A DNA stretch of 64,000 nt from the NCBI GenBank assembly GCA_963971225.1, contig OZ020269.1, positions 17,978,921 to 18,042,920 on the forward strand, in the 5' to 3' direction. This document shows, in pieces, positions 24,591 to 34,830 of the stretch (position 1 is its first letter; each line of letters begins with the position of its first letter). Source of the stretch: Melieria omissa. Lineage: Eukaryota > Arthropoda > Insecta > Diptera > Ulidiidae. The position numbers and the translations under genes are program-made. Under the pieces are notes generated by a model. That model saw only the letters and a list, made by a program, of their open reading frames with translations. It ran no database searches and had not been told where the DNA came from.

Positions 24591-26820
24591 TTTCCAATCG
24601 TATGTCACTCATACATTGATTGATCTTACTTTTGTATCGAACCGTATTCAAATCATTACAAATCGATTTATGTGCAATGTTTGGCTTCTAGGTAGTCGAA
24701 ACAGTGCTTAAATGATAGTTGGACTCATAATTTTTCTCAACTTTATTTACATGTTCAACAATTGTTCTTCCAGAGTTGACGTGAACTCAAACAAAACTGA
24801 GTCAAGCCACTACAAATCTCTCTGAAAAGTATTTTTAGTACGAAATCGTATCTCTCTAATGTGATCTAGCGTAACCGCTTATAAATATAACGCGTCGTAC
24901 AGATTACTAAAACCATTGAAACACTTGGGTTATTCCTCTAAGCTTATATAAACGGTTTATGTCACATACTTTTAGGGTTCAACTTGTAATGTATGTCTTG
25001 AATCAATCATCATCAACATCAACAAAGCTGTTAAAGCTCGGTGTGAACCAATGATTCCTTCACAATTACGCTTCATGCGTCACAGCTTATAGCTTCGGAT
25101 CGGGTCTTCCTTTACGTTGAGAAGATGGACAGATCTTCTCAATGGTCTTCTGTGCTTTCTACTTTCAGTAATGGAAAAGTTTAAAATCTCAAATCATTAG
25201 CATACATAATTTTTAATGCTTATCGTCAACAGGCGTAATTCTAACATCAAAGCCATAACATCTCAAGCCATTCTCATTCATTCATTTGCCTTTCACTTTA
25301 GTCACTCTAACTGAATTCGGCATTAACAACACAACATTTTCTTCTTCAAGGCTTTGTCTCATCATTTAATGTCATTCGAATGGCAGAACGCAGAACGCTG
25401 AATGTGTTTTGGCAAATAATAAAAAGATGCCAATCGCAAGCTTAACGCATCTAAGATGGAACGTTGCGCAATAATTTCTGGTGATTTTGCTACCAACACT
25501 AAAAATGCATTTTGTACAATTTTGTATTTCTGCTCGACTGCTGCGAAGCTGCTAACTGCCGTTTTTATTTGTCACTGGCGCATTTTAGTGGCTTTTGCAA
25601 AGCGACAACAGCTACGCTAAGATGAACATTATTTTGTAAAAATAAAACAAAAACGATAGAGAAAGAGGGGCAACTCAGCGCGGCACTTTTTTAAGCTGTA
25701 AATAAATTAAAAAATTGCATACAAAGTAAATTTTCTGCATTGGCAGCCACATTGCTGCCAGATTATATGTGTTCGTGTGTGTGTGTGTGTGTGTGTGTGA
25801 GTGAGCGTGTGTGTGCTGTAATAATTTTTAGTGCAATTTTTTATTGCACTTGCGTCAGTTTGTGTCAATGGCCTGAAATTACGAGTACATTCTATTTTTA
25901 TTTAATTCCCCATTCTGGCTGCGCGCCGCCGCTGGTGTCAACTTGAATTTGTTTAGCGCAAATTTATGCAGTCTTGGCCTTTGGCTTTGCGTGCGCGCCG
26001 CACACACTGTCGCCAACAGGCTTTGCCTTTGCCCTGCTTTCTTTGCCATTATTTACCCCTTTTTGCGTGTTTGCATTCTTCCTCCTGCACTGCGCTCGCT
26101 TGCAGTGTGCGGCTGGCAAAAAACTTGTAGCTGGCGACTACGTTTTTATGGCATTATGCATAAAACCGATTTCTAGCCCCCTTCCAAGTCGCTCGGTTAC
26201 CTCTCTCTGGCCTCAGCCAGGCTGTGCGAAATTCCTTTGGCAAATACTACAATTGCTCACTGCTCGCTGCTCGCCTTTGTGGGGCGAAATGATTTTTTGT
26301 GCGCAGGGGTCGAAATAATTTTTTCCTGTGTGTGTGTGTGTGCGCGCCGACATTGCGACTCCAGTCGAGCCATAAAAAGGTAATAAAACTTTTGTTTACC
26401 TTGGCAATAAGGCGCAGGCGCAAGTGCCTGAGGGGCATAGGGTGGTTGTTGTAGCACGCAAAGTAGGCGACAAGTACAACTGCAATAGCAACAATAACAA
26501 CAACAACAAACATGAGCATGTGCACAGCAACATGTGCAGTCTAAAAATGTGGCGTGACAGTTTGAGTATTTAATGCTTCGAAAAAGTATGAAAAAGTTGG
26601 CAACAGGGAAATTGATTTTTCGCTAACAAAATTTACGAACCATTCGAATTTTGTCAAACCATAAACAAATTTTCAGTATGCGCTAAAAATTGTGTTCGAA
26701 TTTTACACAAAAAAGTGTCTTTTTAGCTATTAAAATTGTCTTTGAAACGAAAGTGTCTTTATTGCTATTAAAATTTTCTATCAGTTACATTTAATTTACA
26801 AATTCATATATGCGGCTAAA
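24591..26820. other. Noncoding stretch, GC-richer 25.9-26.5 kb
   Basis: No exon recognised. It contains (GT)12 at about 25775-25799, a GT run at about 26328-26342 and a pyrimidine-rich GC-richer segment at 25900-26320. The open frames at 25943-26318 show no domain. Confidence 0.5.
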
Positions 26821-26874
26821 ATTATTGTAGCGATGAGGCACTCTGTGCTGTGCTATGCATGAATGCTTTTCCAA

Positions 26875-26888
26875 GCATACTTTTAGGC
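26875..26888 (+). promoter_or_regulatory. Su(Hw)-like site, exact match
   Basis: 14/14 match, first site of the cluster. It lies about 150 bp upstream of a TATA-like box. Confidence 0.7.
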
Positions 26889-27029
26889 ATGAACTTTGGA
26901 GTACGGCCGGTTCGCTATAACTCCGATATGGCAAGGATGGTTCGCGAAGGTGATGAGCTGTGCTAGAACAATCGAGATAGAGAGTACAACTAGAATGTGC
27001 AAGAAACATCGGCGCCATAAGAAAACAAG

Positions 27030-27120
27030 TATAAAAAGCAGCAGAGGGTCGAGTCTTAGTTGAATAAGCAAAGTAGTAAAAAGTGTAGATACAAGCGAAG
27101 CGTAAAAATCTATAAATAAA
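27030..27120 (+). promoter_or_regulatory. Candidate core promoter / solo LTR fragment
   Basis: TATAAAAAG starts at 27030. An initiator-like TCTTAGTTG follows with its A about 28 bp downstream (27058), and a poly(A) signal AATAAA lies at 27115-27120. A TATA box, start and poly(A) signal within 90 bp is typical of the U3-R part of an LTR, so this may be a solo LTR that also carries the Su(Hw)-like site at 26875. I could not find convincing TG..CA ends or a target duplication. It may instead be a small promoter or chance. Confidence 0.35.
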
Positions 27121-28490
27121 GTGATTGTTGGTTTTTAACTGCGTTTGCGCTGAATAATTAAAGTGGTTTTATTTTCAAGCACAAACCAAAACGAACTTAG
27201 AGAAGTCATTTTCGTAACACTATGCTTCGATCATTTATTAGTTTTTTGATTTACTCGAAAAAATTCTATATTCAATTTTTTCAGTATTTTAATGAAAATC
27301 GACTACATTCTCTTTTACTCTTTTACTACAACTTCCTCAACTTCAACTCGTTTCTGTGCTTTGACATTTAATATTTCAGTCAGTTTTTAGTTTTAAATTT
27401 TACTCAAACAGATTAAATTTAATTTCAACATGGCCCAAATTTTTAGATTTTCAGACTAAGAACGAATATTCAAGCACAATTTCATTGAAACATTTCATTG
27501 AAATTTCATTCTATATTTCAAGGACAACATTATTTGTAGCCTTTGTGAACCCTTAGCCAATCCTCCAACCCACATACCAATCCATGCCACTAACCACTAT
27601 GCAGACACACATATATTCACACATAATACACATTTAGTGTTCACACATCTAACGATTTCATTTCGTTCGTCGTTCGTTTTGCCACTCGCTTGCGCCCTCA
27701 AGCCGAGCGGGCAGTGCGCCAATATTGACTTACGCCTTCATTAAAACCTCACACAGTATCGCCATCGCAACAACGAGACTGCACAATGTCCATACAGCAG
27801 CGTAAAATACGCTCGGCACGCAAACGCTCGCTCGCAATTCAAGGACCTGGTGGCGCCTAAAATGCTGCACCATAAAACAGTCACGTGCGAGTCGAGTTTT
27901 TCTGGCGCATTCGCTGCGTGTTGCTCATTGTCAGCGTGATTTATGTTTCTATTAATAAAACCGTTTCTTTGCGCTCACCCTGCCACACCTTTTATTGCCC
28001 CTTTTATAGCCCCTTTTTACCGTTGAGTAAGTTTTTTCGTTGGCATTTGATTGGTGCACGACAGCTGGCGGTCACAACGCATTTACTTTGGGTTTTTACT
28101 TTGCATATTTAATGCAATTGATATGCGCCGTTTTCTGTGTAAAATTCGTTGGCCAAGTTTTACACAATTTCGTATTATTTTTTTTTATTAGTTGGTTAGC
28201 ATTACTCACGCTAGTGTTGCATACTTTGCGGCACGTAAGCGAAACGTTTGCGGGTTTGCAATGCACTGTGCACTGTTTGACGCTCGTTATTGCGCTGCTT
28301 GAGGCATATTTTTGTGTGTAATTATGCAAGTTATTTTTGTGGAATGCTGAACAATTTTTGTAATAGTAGAACATTTGTTTTTTAATTTACAATAGAGAAA
28401 TTTATCATTTTTTGTGCAAACTCTAAAAAGTCTTTTTCTATTTAAAAAAAATTGGTAATACGAAATTAAAGAAATTTAAATCAATTATGA
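27121..28490. other. Noncoding stretch inside the motif cluster
   Basis: No exon recognised. It contains one weak three-mismatch Su(Hw)-like site (27855-27868). The open frames at 27885-28374 are hydrophobic and without domain. Confidence 0.45.
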
Positions 28491-28492
28491 GC

Positions 28493-28506
28493 GCCTAAAA
28501 ATATGC
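28493..28506 (-). promoter_or_regulatory. Su(Hw)-like site, 13/14
   Basis: Reads GCCTAAAAATATGC on +, extended by GC on the GGC side. One mismatch (C to T in the core TACTT). Confidence 0.55.
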
Positions 28507-28635
28507 TACTAATTAAAAAATTTTTTTTCTAACCAGCAAGCAACAAAGTGCTTTTCATTCTTCAACTCAAAACACTTTACTCACCTATAATTTTCGGCTC
28601 TGACTCCCCTTTACGCCCCCTGTCATTTAAGCATA

Positions 28636-28649
28636 GCATACTTTCAGGC
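28636..28649 (+). promoter_or_regulatory. Su(Hw)-like site, 13/14
   Basis: TAGCATACTTTCAGGC: matches the full YWGCMTACTTHY core. The single difference is T to C in the T-run. Confidence 0.6.
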
Positions 28650-29249
28650 TGCTACACATCATGTCATTGATTTTTCATCGCCACTCATCGCTTTGGCTTC
28701 ATCAGTTCTAGCAACAGCTGCTCTGTCTGCCGCCTGTCGTTGTGGTTATTGCCGCATTTAGCACTTTAACTCCTGCTGTTTCCCTGCCATTTGCTCTGCT
28801 CATCTCCACATCGAGTGTGAGCGTGTCGAATCAAGTGTATTAATTCATTTATCGCTGCATGCTCACATAGGTCGATGGGCAGACGCTGTGGCAACTATCG
28901 ATCAAAGGGGAGTGTTACATGTTGGGGCCGCTTGTTGTGTGTGTTGCCCAGCGCATTGATTGTGTTGGCTTTGTTCGAGCAACAGCTGGCAGCAATTTTG
29001 CTTGCTTTGCCATGGCTTGTAATTTTTGTTGTAATTTGTTGAAGCGGCATGAGTTGTGTTGTTGTTGATGTTGCCATAGTTTGTTCAGAAGCAGAAATAC
29101 TTCTTCTCACTCTTGGTTTCCAAAGTTGATATCCAAAGCGAAATTACAAAGTCACAAATTGCAGTGATTTGATAGATTTTCAAAGATTTTCGCTCAAAGC
29201 TCCAGTGTAAAGTAAATTCTAGAGTAACCAAACCCTCACAGAATAAATG

Positions 29250-29458
29250 ATTTCATAAAATAAGAATTATTATTAAAATTATTTCATAAAGAATTATTTC
29301 AATTTATTATTAGAATTATTTCATAGAGAATTATTTCAAATTATTAGAATTATTTCAAATTTTTATTAGAATTATTTCATAGAGAATTATTTCAAATTAT
29401 TACTAAAATTATTTTATAGAGAATTATTTCAAATTATTATTAGAATTATTTCATAAAA
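29250..29458. repeat. About 40-bp AT-rich tandem repeat
   Basis: About five units of ATTAGAATTATTTCATAGAG with AATTATTTCAAATTATT, slightly diverged, just upstream of the spaced Su(Hw)-like sites. Confidence 0.85.
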
Positions 29459-29600
29459 TTTAGGAGATATCAGGATAATTTAGGCGTTTCAAGGTTCAAA
29501 ACGTAAAACATAAATTTTATGATTTTGAAGAAACCTTACCAGAGCAAAGTTATTTATTGCATTGAGTTTTTGAACTATTCTAAGCAATTTCCATGGCTGC

Positions 29601-29614
29601 GCCTAAAAGTGTGC
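29601..29614 (-). promoter_or_regulatory. Su(Hw)-like site, 13/14
   Basis: First of seven sites at roughly 125-bp spacing. Reads GCCTAAAAGTGTGC on +, preceded by GC. Confidence 0.6.
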
Positions 29615-29720
29615 TTGTGTTTTATTTATTAAGAACTATTTCCCAGGAAAGTGATTTAAAAAGCAAATAGTGTGCTTGCAAAAAGCAATTTGATTAATAA
29701 ACTCTTAAAACACTTGTTTT

Positions 29721-29734
29721 GCATAATTTTAGGC
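29721..29734 (+). promoter_or_regulatory. Su(Hw)-like site, 13/14
   Basis: GCATAATTTTAGGCGC; second of the spaced series and paralogous to the exact site at 29989. Confidence 0.55.
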
Positions 29735-29857
29735 GCATTGCTGAACAAAACATTATATGTAATACTTTTGTATTGACATAACTGAACTAAACAAACACAT
29801 TTTACTTGTTTTATTATTCAATAGTTTAAATTACTCCACACCAGGAATTATTATAGC

Positions 29858-29871
29858 GCCTAAAAGTATAC
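29858..29871 (-). promoter_or_regulatory. Su(Hw)-like site, 13/14
   Basis: GCGCCTAAAAGTATAC on +; third of the series. It faces the site at 29721 with the GGCGC ends towards each other. Confidence 0.6.
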
Positions 29872-29988
29872 TTGCCTGAAATTGGTTGTGTTTTATAAAG
29901 AACTATTTCGCAAAAAAGTGATTTAAAAAAAATATATTATGTTTTTTGCAAGCATTTTGATTAACAAACTCTTACAAACACTGGTTTT

Positions 29989-30002
29989 GCATACTTTTAG
30001 GC
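29989..30002 (+). promoter_or_regulatory. Su(Hw)-like site, exact match
   Basis: TTGCATACTTTTAGGCGC, 14/14 plus GC extension; fourth of the spaced series. Confidence 0.7.
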
Positions 30003-30125
30003 GCATTGCTGAACAAAACATTATATGTAATACTTTTGTATCTACATAACAGAACTAAATGAAAACATTTTACTTGTTTTATTGTTCAACAGTTTAAATT
30101 ACTCCACACCAGGAATTATTATAGC

Positions 30126-30139
30126 GCCTAAAAGTATAC
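30126..30139 (-). promoter_or_regulatory. Su(Hw)-like site, 13/14
   Basis: GCGCCTAAAAGTATAC on +; fifth of the series and a duplicate of the site at 29858. Confidence 0.6.
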
Positions 30140-30249
30140 TATTATATTTAATTCTAGAGGCAATTTTGAGTAAAAAAAGTAGCTTTAATTAAATTAAATT
30201 AATTATTAAATATTAATTAAATTCAAATCACACCAGAATTTATTTAGGC

Positions 30250-30263
30250 GCCTAAAAGTATGC
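30250..30263 (-). promoter_or_regulatory. Su(Hw)-like site, exact match
   Basis: GCGCCTAAAAGTATGC on +, 14/14 plus extension; sixth of the series. This is the one place where two neighbours in the series share orientation. Confidence 0.7.
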
Positions 30264-30372
30264 TTATATATTTAACTCAATTTGGCAATTTGGACTAAAA
30301 ATGTAATTTTAGTTGTAAGAAAAGAATGAAAACTGTAATTTTGATATATTTTTTCGAAAAATTAAAAACGTT

Positions 30373-30386
30373 GCATAGTTTTAGGC
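30373..30386 (+). promoter_or_regulatory. Su(Hw)-like site, 13/14
   Basis: TTGCATAGTTTTAGGCGC; seventh and last of the spaced series. Confidence 0.55.
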
Positions 30387-31531
30387 GCATTATCAAATTG
30401 AATTTGTATCTCATTTATCTGCCTAAACTTACTAAGCACATAATTTTTGTGTTCTTCACAGTATTAATTTATTGTATTAATATTTGTTTTGTTTTAGTAT
30501 TAATTTTTATATTTTTTTAGTATTAATTTTTCAATTTAAACTGTTATTAAAAAATGTTAGTTAAACTAAATGGTTTTTTTTTTCTGTTCAGAACCGTTTG
30601 CTTAGTTTCAACCACGTGTACACTTATTATTAAATTACTTGCAAAAACAAAAATTTTTACCATTTTCTATGCTCATTAGCGTTGTTATAATTGTTGTTGT
30701 ACATGTAATAGTTGACATAAAGTTATACTTAAGCGTGGCTTATATTGTAAACTTTTCTCAAACTTTACCAGCTAATCCCACAAATGCTAATAGTTTGGTT
30801 ATTCTATATGAATTGTCTTCTAGTCGACACGCAAATGCGTAGCATTCAACTTTACATTGTCATATTTTCAGGCACCTTAATCCCACCAAACTACCCGCAT
30901 ACGAAAAAGTGTGAAATTCTAAACCATAGTGTTGACATCTTTTGCTTCGGTTACTAACAATTTGAAAACTTTTTGGCATTTATAGTTGGCCAAAATGGTT
31001 ATTAGCCAAAACCCAGGTGGCCTTGCTGCTTTATGTCACCACAAGGCGGCTGGTTTGGCATATTTGATGGCGCTTGAAATATTACAGTGTGCATACTAAA
31101 TTTGTTTAGATTTATTATACATGTACATATGTATATGTGTGGGTATGTTCTTGTGTGTATTTATGTTTGTTTGCAGCATAAATTGGCTCACTAATTTTTA
31201 AGTGGCAAATATCTCACCACTGCTGACTTGCGTAGTTTTATTCGTTTTTTATATTCTTCTGCCCGCACTTGGTGTCACCAACGCACACTCACACATGCAC
31301 ACAAATATGCAAAACACACATAAATGTTGTGCGTTTATTTATTGATATCCATTTTCCGTACGGTTTTTGCTATTTTAAAAATGTCAATAGCGACCTTTCT
31401 CGGCTCCTTTCGTTTTCTTCGCCCGTTTTGGTTGCCTTTCCTTCTTCCAGTTGAATTTCATTTGCACGTCCAACATGTGCGATGCTGCGCCTAATGTTAT
31501 GCAAGGCGTTCGCCGTCGAAAGTTTGTTATA

Positions 31532-31545
31532 GCATACTTTTAGGA
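31532..31545 (+). promoter_or_regulatory. Su(Hw)-like site, 13/14
   Basis: TAGCATACTTTTAGGA: the core consensus is fully matched and only the last base differs. Confidence 0.6.
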
Positions 31546-32563
31546 CACATATAATACTCATACACACTCACCAACGCCAGGACTTAATGCATTTAAATGA
31601 GAAAATTATGAATTTTGTAGCACATGTGGCAGATAGTTTGGGCAACTTTTTCATGTGTGTGTGTGTGTGTGTGTGTATTAGTGTTTTGGTGAGTGCTGCT
31701 GGGTCAGCGTGTCTGTGCCAGGGGGCATGAAGATGATGATGATGACTTGTGGTGTTGGGCGGCAAATTTAAATATAAATGATTAGGTGCATTCATCGGTG
31801 GAAAAGTGGCATATTTTCAGGCTGCGATAGTGTTGGCGCAATATTTTATTTAATATCTGACAGTTTGGCAGCATAGTTTGAGTGTGTGATAGTTAAAAGT
31901 AAAGCAATAAATAATGCTACAAATATTAGAGAGGAACACCTTTAATAAATTGGCAGTTGTAGTATAGCTTTAGGCGCACTTTTTGTTACGAAGAGAGAAA
32001 AAAATACACCTCTCATGATTAGGGTCAAAGTAGCTAAATAGTGTTGCCTACTTTTAAGCTGATTTTTGTTATTATTTTTTATTTTGTCTTAAATAATTTT
32101 TTTATTATTTAAAAAGAAATTTAAGTCAACAATTTAATGACTTCATACTTCTTTAATGACTTCATCTACCAAACACTATAGAAATGACTCATTTATAAAT
32201 GTCTCTTTTAGCTTTTAGTATATGTATGGATAAAAATTGCATACTTGCCGGCACACATTTAAGTCATTCACTGCCACACGCACTCAGCCTCAGCACACTT
32301 TAGCTTCATTGCCAACGTAAATTGCGGCACTAAAAAGCGCGCAAGGAGCGCCCGAAGAAACTCCACTAACGACAGCAAAGCATCACATGTGTAGCAACAC
32401 TTGACTGAAGCACTTAAACGCTTAGCGCCTAAATGTAGGCTGTTGAATTTTTTTCTTTTTGAAAACACACCACTTGCAGCGGCTGCACTTGGCAGCATTG
32501 ATGTTTAATGAAGCACGTGTTGCAGCTAAGCAGACGTGCAGTACTGCTTAGCACAGTTATGTA

Positions 32564-32577
32564 GCATACTTTTAGGC
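32564..32577 (+). promoter_or_regulatory. Su(Hw)-like site, exact match
   Basis: TAGCATACTTTTAGGCG. Last site of the dense 28.5-32.6 kb sub-cluster. Confidence 0.7.
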
Positions 32578-32854
32578 GTTCATATGGTGATGCACAAATT
32601 TGTTGAAAATCTTGAAAATATAATTGAAAATATAATGTATGAAAATTTGGTCCGGAAGGCTTTCGGGTTTTTTTTGATGGGTTTAGTAAAAATTAGTATA
32701 ACAGAAAAAATTTCAAAAAAAAAGTTCTGAATAAAATTGCTGCAATTGCTGTTACCAAAAAAATTCCAAAAAAAAGAATTAAAATAAAAAAACAACTAAA
32801 AGCAATGTTCGAGTAATTAATATCCACTTGGGTCGAGTGCTACTCATTCACCCA

Positions 32855-32897
<43 letters not shown>

Positions 32898-33911
32898 ACT
32901 TAATTCATTTGATGTCAACAGCAACAGTGACAAAACCAGCAACATGCACAACAACTGTGAAAAACCTATAAAACATGCAGGCATGCAAAAACAATTTTAG
33001 CACTTCTCCCACCCAAGCCCCCCACATACTCCTTCGCCCCCTATGTCCCATTGAGTCTCCTCGCTTCTCGTCGCATTGGCCAACTTTTCAGCATCGCCAC
33101 GTTGACCAGTTTGTTGCTGTTACCGCGCACTTGCTGCTGCTCATGTTTTGGTTGTTGTTGTTCTAATCATTGTTTTTCTTGTTGTTATAATAAATATTCA
33201 CTTTTCAAGGTTGCAAAATGTTGTCCTACTTTTGTTCATGCCTCACATTCGCTCTTTTGTATAAAACCCCAACAACAGCAACAACAACAACAGCAAAACA
33301 ACTAAAATTCAACTACAATAAAAATTTAAGCCAACAACAACAAAAACTATCGCTTACACACGGACGCCATATTGTCGCAGTCATTGTTATTGTTGCAGCC
33401 ATTGCCATTGTTGTTATTGTTGACGCAGCCATTGTTGTTATTTCTACTACATATTACGTTTATGTTGTTGCCAATTTTATTGCTGTTAGATACTGTTGTT
33501 TTTGTTGTTGTTTTCGTTGCCAGGGCATTGTTATTGTTGTTCTTCTATGCGTTGCCATTGTTACTTGGCCATTTAAAATGTTAAGTGTTTGTAGTTAGAC
33601 AACGTTAGCCTCCATCACTCGTTACACCCCCTTCTCTGTTCGCTCCCTCCCCGCCACACCACTTCTCTTTGTCTTTCTATTTCATTTTCAGAATGACTAA
33701 ACCTACTATTGGGGTAGGTAGTACCCATTCGTCTGTCTGTTCTTCTTCTTCTTCTATTTTCTATTGTATTTGCTTGTCCGCTGCTTATATTTTTGCCGCC
33801 GTAAAATATGCTACGTCTTTTTGGCGCCCTCGCGTTCGTCCTGTAGCAGCGAATTTTTCTACTGTTTGTGTTTGTTCATTTATTACATTTGACCCAGTTT
33901 AGTTAAGAGTC

Positions 33912-33932
33912 GGGAGGGGGCGGGGAGAGGGG
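33912..33932 (+). other. G-quadruplex candidate
   Basis: Four G runs of 3, 5, 4 and 4 bases separated by loops of 1, 1 and 3 bases in an otherwise AT-rich window. This fits the G3+N1-7 rule for intramolecular G-quadruplexes. Confidence 0.7.
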
Positions 33933-34320
33933 CGGTGGATCGCAAGCGCGACGGGCCATTGTTGATTTTTGTCGTTTTTATTGTTGGTAAATACTGTAGT
34001 TGTTGCTATTGTTGTTGTTTCTGTGCTTGTTACTTTTGTTATAGTCGTCTATAGCGGCGACAGCAATTATGTAAATTTGTCTGTGTTACGCTTTGTATGA
34101 CAACAACAACAACTACATCAACAATGACAACCGTGAAAAGCGAGTATTTTTGTAGAAATGGCAAAGTGAACAGAAAACAATTTTAATATCAATCACTGGT
34201 GAATTTCTTTTGGCGCGCTTTGCACGCAATTGAACACAACGTTTACCATGTAAACACTGCAAATGAACTGAAAATAAATTATTGAACTTATTGTTTGGCG
34301 TGCAATGTAGGCAATTCGTC

Positions 34321-34323
<3 letters not shown>

Positions 34324-34351
<28 letters not shown>
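34324..34351. repeat. (GA)14 tract
   Basis: Perfect 28-bp GA repeat. In Drosophila, GAGA factor binds GAGAG arrays, so a regulatory role is possible. As a simple repeat it may be neutral. Confidence 0.9.
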
Positions 34352-34354
<3 letters not shown>

Positions 34355-34429
34355 AAAAAATTGCATTCCAAAGAAATCAGTTTAAGTGGGAGATTTGCAT
34401 GATTTATGGTGATTGACCCGTAGAAAATT

Positions 34430-34830
34430 GTCTGTTCTTAGGCCAACCAACTGCCTGTAGTTGTTCCTGCCTAGAGACAGAAGAAACTACGGGCATTGGT
34501 CTGAGATGAAGGAAGCTTTTATCAACTGTAGTCGCTCTCAGCCTCACGCTCGTTCGTGGGTTGAAGTGATTTATTTTTCAAAAGGGGCTTTTATGGCCAC
34601 AGATGAAGGTGGCAGAATTAGTTCAGCGCAAAAACTTCTTAGAGGCCTTCTTCGAGGTCTCGTTACTACATTCGTACATTCGTCTGTAAGACAGACGAAT
34701 GTACCGAACGTCAGATATGTAGAAAGATGAATAGATGATCGAATCCTAATAAGGGAAATTACAATAGATCCGACAGGGTAATAAACTTCGTATGCACCAC
34801 TTCTGTAACCTAACTTAACCTAACCTATCC
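34430..34830. other. Unrecognised GC-richer island with hairpin
   Basis: Composition differs from the AT-rich flanks, and an 89-codon open frame (34461-34730) has no motif I recognise. The segment ends with ACCTAACTTAACCTAACCT near 34806-34826, the reverse of the family A leader, but the body does not match family A. It may be an unknown transposon fragment. Confidence 0.4.
34674..34704. repeat. 14-bp perfect inverted repeat, 3-nt loop
   Basis: Arms GTACATTCGTCTGT (34674-34687) and ACAGACGAATGTAC (34691-34704) around AAG. This is a strong potential hairpin with no T-tract terminator logic; it may be a fold-back remnant of a mobile element. Confidence 0.9.

Larger units (their letters stand above)
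29530..30390. repeat. Tandem duplication carrying paired Su(Hw)-like sites
   Basis: The region 29599-29855 is repeated at 29856-30123 (offset about 257-268 bp) and, more diverged and shortened, at 30124-30390. Shared anchors between the first two copies include AAGAACTATTTC, AGTGATTTAAAAA, TTTGATTAA.AAACTCTTA, GAACAAAACATTATATGTAA and CTCCACACCAGGAATTATTA. Each copy carries a - strand and a + strand Su(Hw)-like site, so the duplication multiplied the pair. Confidence 0.9.
30391..33905. other. Noncoding DNA with Su(Hw)-like sites and microsatellites
   Basis: Apart from the motif sites to 32577, it holds a GT run at about 31656-31677, (CA)17 at about 32858-32892, TTGTTG and CAACAA tracts at 33140-33550, and a C-rich stretch at 33610-33665. 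The open frames at 33051-33598 follow trinucleotide tracts and show no domain. Confidence 0.5.
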
